Assembly: GCA_903857265.1 (NCBI GenBank) | Contig: CAIODZ010000014.1 | Span: forward strand, 1 to 36,560 | From: an uncultured Phycisphaerales bacterium | GTDB taxonomy: Bacteria > Planctomycetota > Phycisphaerae > Sedimentisphaerales > Anaerobacaceae | Direction: 5' to 3' | Length of the DNA: 36,560 bases | Shown: positions 25,772 through 31,909 of the stretch, piece by piece | Layout of the letters: each line of letters begins with the position of its first letter | How positions within the stretch are numbered: the stretch's first letter is position 1 | The notes under the pieces: model-generated | The model's input: only the letters and a program-made list of their open reading frames with translations | Told to the model about the DNA's origin: nothing | The model's database searches: none | Program-made: the position numbers and the translations under genes

Positions 25772-25800
25772 TTTAAAGTTAGGGTAACCTAACTTGTAAA
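25772..25800 (-). promoter_or_regulatory. feoB promoter with DtxR-type operator in its spacer
   Basis: On the minus strand, -35 TTTACA (25795-25800) and -10 TTTAAA (25772-25777) are 17 bp apart. The palindrome AAGTTAGG...CCTAACTT (25776-25795; 8-bp arms, 4-bp centre GTAA) fills the spacer. DtxR/IdeR sites in other bacteria share TTAGG...CCTAA halves. A bound repressor would occlude RNA polymerase. Promoter and operator assignments are by pattern. Confidence 0.65.
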
Positions 25801-25825
25801 GCAAAAAAAACAATGCTTGAGCAAA

Positions 25826-26059
25826 TCAGGACACCATAATCTTGTCAACTACCCCCCTGCCAAGGGCCATTTTTGAATTTTTGACGCTTATGACGAACGG
25901 CCCGGACCTTCCGTTATGCACCACCATTACCCGCGTTTTGGGCAAAAGCCCCAGTGTAGTCAGCCGGACTCTCATACCTCGTCCGCCGTCGATTCTTATT
26001 ATGTTGACGGTTTGTCCTTCTGCAACTTCCGACAATGGTCTTGTGATTGTGGTTTCCAT
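25826..26059 (-). CDS. feoA: FeoA, SH3-like partner of FeoB
   Basis: FeoA is a small cytosolic SH3-fold protein needed for FeoB-mediated ferrous iron uptake. The 77 residues show the family pattern: 'PLSEVAEGQTVNIIRIDGG', 'RVRLTTLGLLPKTRVMVVHN' (the 'L..LGL.PG..v.v' motif) and 'GPFVISVKNSKMALGRGVVDKIMV' (the 'gp..v.v.g...alr...a..i.v' end). It starts 3 bp after the dtxR-family gene and precedes feoB by 65 bp, which hold a second operator. Confidence 0.93.
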   Translation of the reverse strand: METTITRPLSEVAEGQTVNIIRIDGGRGMRVRLTTLGLLPKTRVMVVHNGRSGPFVISVKNSKMALGRGVVDKIMVS

Positions 26060-26062
26060 ATC

Positions 26063-26527
26063 TTACCTTTTTGCTCCTTTGACCTTTGCAATCCTTGTCG
26101 GGTTCCTTCTGCGTCTGGCGTTCCTTTTGGTTAAATTGGTGAAATCCCGCATACGCGATATTATGACCGGGCCTAAAAGATGCTCCGCCTTGCAAGCCGC
26201 TTTTTGAGCAACAGCCGCATCGACGCCGAGAACATCCATAAAAAACGACTTTATGATTTCATGCCTTTGGGCAACGCGTCCCGCCTGCGAAAAACCCTTC
26301 TGTGTAAACGTCACACATCCGTATGGCTTGTAATTAACAAGACCTCTGTGAGCCAGCAGCTTTATCGCCCCTGTAACCGACGGCTTGGCTACACCCAGAG
26401 ACACAGCAATATCGGTGCTTCGCGCCATACCGGAACCGTCAGCCACATTTAGAATGGCCTCAAGATAATCCTCCTGAGAAGCGCTCAAAACGTTATTTTT
26501 CCTGAAAACCATATAATTAAACAACAT
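26063..26527 (-). CDS. DtxR/MntR-family metal-dependent repressor
   Basis: This 154-residue regulator has an N-terminal winged helix ('LSASQEDYLEAILNV' then 'STDIAVSLGVAKPSVTGAIKLLAHRGLVNY') and a metal-binding/dimerisation domain ('QRHEIIKSFFMDVLGVDAAVAQKAACKAEHLL', with His, Glu and Cys in the usual ligand positions). No SH3 domain is present, so it has MntR-like size. The tail is Arg/Lys-rich. With Fe2+ or Mn2+ bound, such proteins repress uptake genes. It leads a dtxR-feoA-feoB unit. Two starts are possible: ATG at 26525-26527 (AAGGA abuts it) or ATG at 26510-26512 (AAGGA 14 nt upstream); the second gives the more family-like N-terminus. Iron is inferred from context. Confidence 0.9.
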   Translation of the reverse strand: MLFNYMVFRKNNVLSASQEDYLEAILNVADGSGMARSTDIAVSLGVAKPSVTGAIKLLAHRGLVNYKPYGCVTFTQKGFSQAGRVAQRHEIIKSFFMDVLGVDAAVAQKAACKAEHLLGPVIISRMRDFTNLTKRNARRRRNPTRIAKVKGAKR

Positions 26528-26549
26528 CCTTTATTATTTAAACGACAGG

Positions 26550-26597
26550 AATGTTAGTTATGACTAACATTTTGTCATAGTCGGAAGGTTCTGTCAA
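26550..26597 (-). promoter_or_regulatory. dtxR-feoAB promoter with overlapping operator
   Basis: On the minus strand, -35 TTGACA (26592-26597) and -10 CAAAAT (26569-26574) are 17 bp apart. The palindrome AATGTTAGT-TATG-ACTAACATT (26550-26571, perfect 9-bp arms) overlaps the -10 and the expected transcription start. This placement fits autorepression by the regulator encoded next. The half-site TTAG is shared with the second operator at 25776-25795. Confidence 0.7.
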
Positions 26598-26632
26598 ACA
26601 TTTTTCATATATTATTTACAGGCGGAAAAACC

Positions 26633-26661
26633 TTGTTGAACAGGTGAACCGGTGTTAAAAT
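26633..26661 (+). promoter_or_regulatory. Predicted promoter of tRNA-Pro
   Basis: -35 TTGTTG (26633-26638) and -10 TAAAAT (26656-26661, 5/6) with a 17-bp spacer. The expected transcription start (about 26668) is a few bases ahead of the tRNA. Confidence 0.45.
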
Positions 26662-26670
26662 ACTCTCATA

Positions 26671-26745
26671 CGGGGCGTGGCGCAGTTTGGCTAGCGCACT
26701 TGCATGGGGTGCAAGGGGTCGCAGGTTCGAGTCCTGTCGCCCCGA
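26671..26745 (+). tRNA. tRNA-Pro (anticodon GGG)
   Basis: A complete cloverleaf of 75 nt: acceptor CGGGGCG/CGCCCCG with discriminator A26745, D stem GCGC/GCGC, anticodon stem CTTGC/GCAAG with 7-nt loop ATGGGGT (anticodon GGG), 5-nt variable region, and T arm with loop TTCGAGT. The CCA end is not encoded. The last base abuts the cinA stop codon, which begins at 26746 on the other strand. Confidence 0.95.
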
Positions 26746-28002
26746 TTAAGGTTTTAATCGCTTAGCACGCGAAGACCACAAGCGAAGCATATTAAGAGCA
26801 GTCAGTGCTGCCCTGGTGCGAATCAACTCCCTCGTATAAGAAAACAGGCATTTTTTCGTTTGGCAATCAGCGCCGTCGCAGACACTGATATAAACCAGGC
26901 CGACGGGCTTTTGTTTGCTGCCGCCCGCGGGGCCGGCAATACCGGTTATAGCAATAGCGAAGTCCGACTTTGCTTTGTGTCTTGCGGCAATCGCCATAGC
27001 GGAAGCGACTTGTTCGCTGACCGCGCCATATTTTTCAATGAGCTGCTTTGGCACGCCGAGCAGTTCGGTCTTGGCTCTGTTGCTGTAAGTTATCCAGCCA
27101 TGAGTGAAGTATTCGCTTGCGCCGGGGATATCGGTAATGAGCTTTGTCAAAAGCCCTCCGGTGCAGGATTCAGCAACGGTGATTGTCTTTCGGTTTTGCA
27201 GTAGCCAGTGCCCTACTACTTCAGGCAATGTCTGGTCATCGACGCCGAAGATGAGGTTGCCAAGAAGCGAGCGGAGACGGTTAACATCTTTTTTTGCCAT
27301 TTGTTCGGCTTGTTTTTTCGTCCCTGCGGAAGCAACGACGTGAAGCGTAATGATGCCCGAACCAACGGTTGAATTAATGAGCGGGTTTCTGCCGCGATCC
27401 ATAAGGTTGCCGAGTTTTTCCGCAAGGACCGATTCGCCCATGCCAAAACACCGGACTTTTTTGACAATAGTAAAGCTGCCTGCCCCTTTCTTTGCCAGAC
27501 GAGGCAGGACGGCTTTTTCAAGCATCTCTTTCATTTCGACAGGCACCCCGGGCATTGCGAAAAACAGTTTCCGCTTCATTTTGGCAAAAATGCCAGGCGC
27601 CGTGCCGAACGGGTTTTCGAGTACCGATGCGCCTTTGGGAACACAGGCCTGAATGATATTCTTTTCCGGCATTGGCAATCCCCTGTCGGAGAAGAATTTG
27701 CGGATGTCCTTCAACAGGGCTGATTTGACCTGCAATCTGACTCCCAGTAATTCAGCGAAGGCCTGTCGAGTGATATCATCATCCGTAGGCCCCAGGCCGC
27801 CCGTAACGATGACAATATCGGCATCTTCGGCAGCACGTTTGAGCGAACGGACGATTTGCTTTATATCGTCGCCGACTGTATAAGCGCTGACGACGGGTAT
27901 GCCAGTCGAAAGCAGCCGGCCGCATATATACGAGCAGTTCGTATCGGTCGTGTGACCGTTGAGAAGCTCATTACCTATACTGACTACGCATGCTTTAATC
28001 AT
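26746..28002 (-). CDS. cinA: CinA family protein (nicotinamide-nucleotide amidase)
   Basis: CinA/PncC proteins deamidate nicotinamide mononucleotide and recycle NAD by-products; many also hydrolyse ADP-ribose. The N-terminal COG1058 (MoCF-like) domain spans about residues 1-170 ('SIGNELLNGHTTDTNCSYI', 'VTGGLGPTDDDITR', 'GTAPGIF', 'MPGVPVEMKEML'). The C-terminal PncC domain follows, with 'TVAESCTGGLLTKLI', 'YSNRAKTELLGV', 'YGAVSEQVASAMA' and 'ITGIAGPAGGSKQKPVGLVY'. The ATG at 28000-28002 gives the family-like start 'MIKACVVSIGNELL'; another ATG lies 9 bp upstream. It is closely preceded by the alcohol dehydrogenase on the same strand (11 bp), suggesting co-transcription. Confidence 0.94.
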   Translation of the reverse strand: MIKACVVSIGNELLNGHTTDTNCSYICGRLLSTGIPVVSAYTVGDDIKQIVRSLKRAAEDADIVIVTGGLGPTDDDITRQAFAELLGVRLQVKSALLKDIRKFFSDRGLPMPEKNIIQACVPKGASVLENPFGTAPGIFAKMKRKLFFAMPGVPVEMKEMLEKAVLPRLAKKGAGSFTIVKKVRCFGMGESVLAEKLGNLMDRGRNPLINSTVGSGIITLHVVASAGTKKQAEQMAKKDVNRLRSLLGNLIFGVDDQTLPEVVGHWLLQNRKTITVAESCTGGLLTKLITDIPGASEYFTHGWITYSNRAKTELLGVPKQLIEKYGAVSEQVASAMAIAARHKAKSDFAIAITGIAGPAGGSKQKPVGLVYISVCDGADCQTKKCLFSYTRELIRTRAALTALNMLRLWSSRAKRLKP

Positions 28003-28012
28003 AGCTATCATC

Positions 28013-29047
28013 TTACAAAATAATCATCGCTTTGACGACCCCGTCGCGGTAATCAGCGACAATGTCAAACGCATCATTTACCTGTTCAAGTTTGAAACGG
28101 TGGGTAACGAATGAGTCAATCGCCGCCCTGCCTGACGCCAAAAGCTCAATCGCCCGCGAAGCGCAACGATTTTGTCTGCGGACGTTGATAAGGGTAATCT
28201 CTTTTCTTCTGATGCGATCGATAGCAAAGCTGACACGATTGGATTCGGGGATACCCACGAGCATAAGAATACCGCCTGGCCGGAGAACTTCGATTGCCTG
28301 GTCGATTGTCTCCTGCTTACCCGCGCATTCACAGACGATATCAACGCCTAATGGCTCAAGCTGAAGAATATCCTTCACGACATCATTTTTATCAGGATTG
28401 CCGACCCAGCTTGCGCCGGCCTTTTTTGCGAACTCAACACGATAATCAACCTTGTCTGTCATATAAACGGAGCCGGCACCCTGTATTTTCGCGGCGACCA
28501 GGCAGCTTAGGCCGATAGGGCCTGAGCCAAAAATGGCTATTTTGTCGCCTTTGGCCAATCGGGATTGCTGAACGGTATAAACACCAATCGCGAACGGTTC
28601 GCAGAGAGCGGCCTGCTCGTGAGTTAATCGCCCAGTTGTCGGCAGGCAGCAATCTCCGGGCATAACGATATATTCGCAAAGACACCCGGCCAGCTCACCC
28701 GGAACGCCGAGAAATTTCAAGTTACAGCAGGTGTTCTCTCTGCCCATTTTGCACTGGGGGCATTGGTGGCAGGAGACAGCGGGTTCGACGGCGACTGTAT
28801 CACCAGATTTGACGTGCTTTACCTTTTTGCCGACCGCTTCTACGGTCGCGGAACATTCGTGTCCGACGACATAGGGGTATTGGACGATTTTTGAACCGAT
28901 TCTGCCTGAGAGGTAATAATGGACGTCGCTGCCGCAGACCCCGACGACCGCGACTTTCAGGAGAACATCGTTGTCGTTTTTTATTGATGGCTTCGGCAAA
29001 TCGATTACTTGTGCCTGTCTTATGCCCGTCAGCGCGGCCGCCTTCAT
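28013..29047 (-). CDS. Zinc-dependent medium-chain alcohol dehydrogenase, sorbitol-dehydrogenase-like
   Basis: This 344-residue medium-chain dehydrogenase probably oxidises a polyol to a ketose with NAD+. The catalytic zinc site is Cys38, His63 and Glu64 ('VCGSDVHYY', 'GHE'). The structural zinc ligands Cys93, Cys96, Cys99 and Cys107 are all present. 'IFGSGPIGLSCLVAAKIQGA' is the Rossmann loop. The 'CGSDVHYY...G.IG' and 'EPAVSCHQCPQCKMGRENTC' pattern is typical of sorbitol/xylitol dehydrogenases. The open frame extends 57 bp upstream, but the ATG at 29045-29047 has GGAG 8 nt upstream and is chosen. Threonine dehydrogenase is a weaker alternative. Confidence 0.92.
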   Translation of the reverse strand: MKAAALTGIRQAQVIDLPKPSIKNDNDVLLKVAVVGVCGSDVHYYLSGRIGSKIVQYPYVVGHECSATVEAVGKKVKHVKSGDTVAVEPAVSCHQCPQCKMGRENTCCNLKFLGVPGELAGCLCEYIVMPGDCCLPTTGRLTHEQAALCEPFAIGVYTVQQSRLAKGDKIAIFGSGPIGLSCLVAAKIQGAGSVYMTDKVDYRVEFAKKAGASWVGNPDKNDVVKDILQLEPLGVDIVCECAGKQETIDQAIEVLRPGGILMLVGIPESNRVSFAIDRIRRKEITLINVRRQNRCASRAIELLASGRAAIDSFVTHRFKLEQVNDAFDIVADYRDGVVKAMIIL

Positions 29048-29161
29048 TACAAATTCTCCGGCAATACACTTATCGCCGCCCTGCTGTTCCGGACGGCCAA
29101 ACATCGCCTGTGCTTATAGCATAAATTATGCGGAACCGCCAGTGACTGTGTCATTTAAGGT

Positions 29162-29190
29162 TTGAAGTTTGCCGAATAACCTGCTATTAT
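29162..29190 (+). promoter_or_regulatory. Predicted promoter of tRNA-Arg
   Basis: -35 TTGAAG (29162-29167) and -10 TATTAT (29185-29190, 5/6) with a 17-bp spacer; the expected start (about 29197) precedes the tRNA by some 16 nt. Confidence 0.55.
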
Positions 29191-29212
29191 TGGCCAGGCG
29201 GGAATGATATTT

Positions 29213-29286
29213 GCGCCCGTAGCTCAACTGGACAGAGTGCCGGGCTTCGAACCCGGAGGTTGCAGGTTCGACTCCTGCCGGGCGCA
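29213..29286 (+). tRNA. tRNA-Arg (anticodon TCG)
   Basis: A complete cloverleaf of 74 nt: acceptor GCGCCCG/CGGGCGC with discriminator A29286, anticodon stem CCGGG/CCCGG with loop CTTCGAA (anticodon TCG, reading CGA), and T arm GCAGG/CCTGC with loop TTCGACT. CCA is not encoded. Confidence 0.95.
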
Positions 29287-29317
29287 CTAAACCACTCCTT
29301 CCGGGATTAAAACTTTG

Positions 29318-29473
29318 TCATTTTTCCAGTCCACCCGCATCCATCACCTGAAGCACCACGAGCATCGCCTGTTCTTTGTTCTCGTATTTGCCCGTACAAT
29401 CCGGGTTCCAGTTGCTCAGTCGCACCTTCTTGCCCGGCTCAACCAGCTCCTGTTCACCCTTGCACCCTATCAT
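29318..29473 (-). pseudogene. Remnant of a PPK2-family polyphosphate kinase gene
   Basis: The minus strand encodes a 51-residue frame from ATG 29471-29473 to TGA 29318-29320. Residues 12-36 ('EPGKKVRLSNWNPDCTGKY' then 'ENKEQA') match the start of PPK2 enzymes, which read 'KPGxKxxLxDxDPxDTGxxxxKEEA'. The next residues, 'MLVVLQVMDAGG', match the Walker A region 'LLxVLQGMDAAGKDG'. About 30 residues normally lie between these blocks, so this looks like an internally deleted and truncated copy. No convincing ribosome binding site was seen. The assignment rests on remembered family consensus and is unverified. Confidence 0.55.
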
Positions 29474-29537
29474 CAATACCGGCTATAATACGCTATAGGA
29501 AGAAAACTGACGATAATCCTTATTTTAGGTGAATACT

Positions 29538-29873
29538 ATGATATCGAGAAATTCCTTTAATCCGGATGACCAGGAAGATTTGGAAATGCCGGGACAAAGA
29601 ACGCAGGAAGAAATAGACGAGCAAATCGGCGAGCTGACCGACAAAATCTGGTACAACAGGCACCAGGACCTGAAACAACTAATCGAAGACGGCGAAGAGG
29701 AATGTGACCCGCAAATCTGGAAAGACGCCGAGATAAACGCTCGCAAAATCGAGGCAAAATACGGCATCGAAAACCTCGGCCCTTACGACGACTTCGAATG
29801 GGGAATGCTCAACGGCAAACTATCCGCCCTTCGCTGGCTCGTCGGCTTCGAATGGGATATGCTCGACACTTAG
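29538..29873 (+). CDS. Small acidic hypothetical protein
   Basis: This 111-residue protein is rich in Asp and Glu and has no signal peptide or membrane segment. A possible coiled coil runs over 'RTQEEIDEQIGELTDKIWYN', and the C-terminus is aromatic-rich, 'LSALRWLVGFEWDMLDT'. The open frame begins 9 bp earlier at a GTG, but the ATG at 29538 is preceded by AGGTG at suitable distance and is chosen. I do not recognise the family. It stands alone between the PPK2 remnant and the convergent sigma-factor pair. Confidence 0.75.
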   Translation: MISRNSFNPDDQEDLEMPGQRTQEEIDEQIGELTDKIWYNRHQDLKQLIEDGEEECDPQIWKDAEINARKIEAKYGIENLGPYDDFEWGMLNGKLSALRWLVGFEWDMLDT

Positions 29874-29942
29874 CCATTTCATCCATCATCGCACAGCGAT
29901 TCCGCAGTTTTGATTTTTGCGATTTGATTTCTGAATTGAAAA

Positions 29943-30959
29943 TTACGGGGCTAAGAACACATCTGCTTCTGATGTGGGCACTTCTACGCCCTGATAGGTT
30001 TGCTTGCCTTGAATTGTGTAGATATCGTCCATTGAGACGTCAACTGTGTGGCCCTTTACGAACACAACCGAGCCGTCGCAGAACAGGACGTTCTGACCTC
30101 TGCCCCCGTGGTTGGGGCTGTTTTTCTTCATCAGGGCGTCGCTGAGATTGACATTCAATTCTTTTTCAGCCGCTGATATATTCATGAATATGGGGCTCAT
30201 ATCAGCGATGATTACCTGCCTGCCCATTTTTTCCAGTCCCGCCTTCGGGCAGCCGATGCGGAAACTATAACTAACATAAACTCGTTTAGGGAAATCATTG
30301 TATTCTTTGGGGTTGCAGGTGAAATCACAGGAAGGTTTGGTGGCGGGGCACATAAAAGCGTCGTGCTTAACGTATCCATTCCTTGCCAATACCCACATCC
30401 TGCGCGTATTCGACACATCTTCTGAACCCTGGTCTCCAACTTTCCACCAAGGTGAGCCCGCTGCTGAAGCGAGGGTCGGCATCTGGCCGTTGTTGTCATT
30501 CCTATAGTTGCTCAGGCCATTAAATAAGCCGGCCATTTGCGAACCACACTTGGTCTGCCATGACATCTGGCGGGCGTAGTTTGTGGCTATCTTACCGCCC
30601 GTGATAAGGGCAGAGCCAACAATAACAAAGACCGCCGCCGTAGCCAGCCGGCCAAAAATATCATACCAGAAACCCGGTTTTCGCTTCTGTTCCGCCTTAA
30701 GAAGCTCATTAAGCCCCACCTGGCTGGTTCGCAGCGTCTGTTTGATACGCCAAATTGTTCCTTCGGCCAACTCAGCCGGACATTCCTCGGGGGTTATGCT
30801 TTCAAGGGGTGATAATGACGCTTTGATTGAATTGACGAATTTTGCTGCCTGTTCGTTTGAGAATATCAATTCCTGTGCCTGTGCTGATTCCGCTTCTGAT
30901 GTAATCCCTAAGCAATAATCGAAAAGAAGCTCTTTTTGCTGATTATTTAGTGATATCAT
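29943..30959 (-). CDS. Membrane regulator paired with ECF sigma factor, with pseudopilin-type H-X-DG domain
   Basis: This 338-residue protein is encoded immediately after the sigma factor, overlapping it by ATGA. Residues 1 to about 90 form a cytoplasmic helical region ('NNQQKELLFDYCLGITSEAE') in the place of an anti-sigma domain, though no classical zinc-binding HxxxCxxC is present. A single transmembrane helix spans about 104-122. The external part contains Cys-rich segments and 'SPNHGGRGQNVLFCDGSVVF', which closely resembles the H-X9-DG motif of planctomycete pseudopilin-processing-associated proteins but has ten residues between His and Asp-Gly. A role as anti-sigma factor is inferred from gene order. 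The fusion to an H-X-DG sensor-like domain is unusual. Confidence 0.75.
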   Translation of the reverse strand: MISLNNQQKELLFDYCLGITSEAESAQAQELIFSNEQAAKFVNSIKASLSPLESITPEECPAELAEGTIWRIKQTLRTSQVGLNELLKAEQKRKPGFWYDIFGRLATAAVFVIVGSALITGGKIATNYARQMSWQTKCGSQMAGLFNGLSNYRNDNNGQMPTLASAAGSPWWKVGDQGSEDVSNTRRMWVLARNGYVKHDAFMCPATKPSCDFTCNPKEYNDFPKRVYVSYSFRIGCPKAGLEKMGRQVIIADMSPIFMNISAAEKELNVNLSDALMKKNSPNHGGRGQNVLFCDGSVVFVKGHTVDVSMDDIYTIQGKQTYQGVEVPTSEADVFLAP

Positions 30960-31567
30960 TGCGTCTTTTTACTCCTAACGGCTGCCTTCCAGTCCTTGGC
31001 AAACCGGCCCACCGCCGTATGCAACCGGCTTTTAACCGTGCCAATAGGGATACGCAGGACGTCGCTCATTTGTTTGTAAGAAAAATGGTTAAAATACGCC
31101 ATAACCAAAATTTCTCGCAGATTATCCGGTATATTCGATATAACCCCTCTTACATTGGCCGCTATTTCGCCCTTTTCGAGGTCGTCGTAAGGTCTTTCTT
31201 CTTCAGAACTTAAGACATTGAGCATATCATCGAACGACATTTCGTCGGAATCGCTCATCGTGCCGATAGAAACAGTGGCGTTTCTTTGCATTTTTCTAAG
31301 GGCGTCTTTGGCCTTATTCGCGGCGATAGTGTATAACCAGGGGCGAAGAGGTCTGCTCCGGTCAAAACTTTCTCTGCTGGTGAACAATTGCAGAAAGGTC
31401 TCCTGGAAGACGTCTTCTATAGCGTCGGACCGGTTCAGGAAGTTGTGTAAAAAGGCATATAGGCCGTTTTTGTAACGCTCGACGATTTCACGAAACGCAC
31501 CTTCTTCGCCTGCCGCAGAGCGGTCCAATAACTCCCCATCACTCAGTTTCGTGAAATCGGTTGCCAT
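30956..31567 (-). CDS. ECF-subfamily RNA polymerase sigma factor
   Basis: This 203-residue sigma factor has region 2 at about 22-90 ('RYKNGLYAFLHNFLNRSDAI', 'EDVFQETFLQLF', 'RPWLYTIAANKAKDALRK') and region 4 at about 140-195 ('NIPDNLREILVMAYFNHFSY', 'MSDVLRIPIGTVKSRLHTAV'), separated by an acidic linker. It lacks regions 1 and 3, as usual for ECF sigmas. It is the first gene of a two-gene unit with the membrane regulator (ATGA overlap). It directs a small regulon that cannot be identified here. Confidence 0.94.
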   Translation of the reverse strand: MATDFTKLSDGELLDRSAAGEEGAFREIVERYKNGLYAFLHNFLNRSDAIEDVFQETFLQLFTSRESFDRSRPLRPWLYTIAANKAKDALRKMQRNATVSIGTMSDSDEMSFDDMLNVLSSEEERPYDDLEKGEIAANVRGVISNIPDNLREILVMAYFNHFSYKQMSDVLRIPIGTVKSRLHTAVGRFAKDWKAAVRSKKTQ

Positions 31568-31909
31568 AATATCTCTATCTGTTTATTTAGACAATCAATG
31601 ATAAACCCGCCTGCGACGAATAAACCACGCCTGCGGCGGGCAAAGTTTGGTATTATAACATTTTGCAGGCAGGTTGAAATCTTTTATCCGCCAAATTTAG
31701 CTTTTCCCAACACAGGGATGATGAGGTAAAAGGAACTAACCGATTGCGGGTTTTGCATGTTTTTGGCTGTGAGTTTCCGTTTTGTGCAGGTACAAAAAAA
31801 ATATATATTTTTTTTGTAACAGGTTAACAGCCGATAACGTATAATGTGCAAACTACCCGTTGATTATACCAGTTGAAAAAACTCTAGAAATGAAGAGTGA
31901 GATATTACG
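31568..31909. other. Divergent intergenic region between sigma factor and flavoprotein
   Basis: About 340 bases without a credible gene. It contains a GC-rich inverted repeat near 31605-31640 (CCCGCC...GGCGGG, with two CGCCTGCG-type cores), a perfect 28-base AT palindrome (31791-31818), and a TATAAT at 31840-31845 that could be a -10 for the plus-strand gene but lacks a good -35. Confidence 0.5.
31791..31818. repeat. Perfect 28-base AT-rich palindrome
   Basis: The sequence reads TAC, eight A, TATATA, eight T, GTA and is exactly self-complementary. It lies between the divergent sigma-factor and flavoprotein genes. It may form a hairpin or cruciform, act as a bidirectional terminator (A-tract then U-tract), or be a protein site; the sequence cannot decide. 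Confidence 0.85.
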
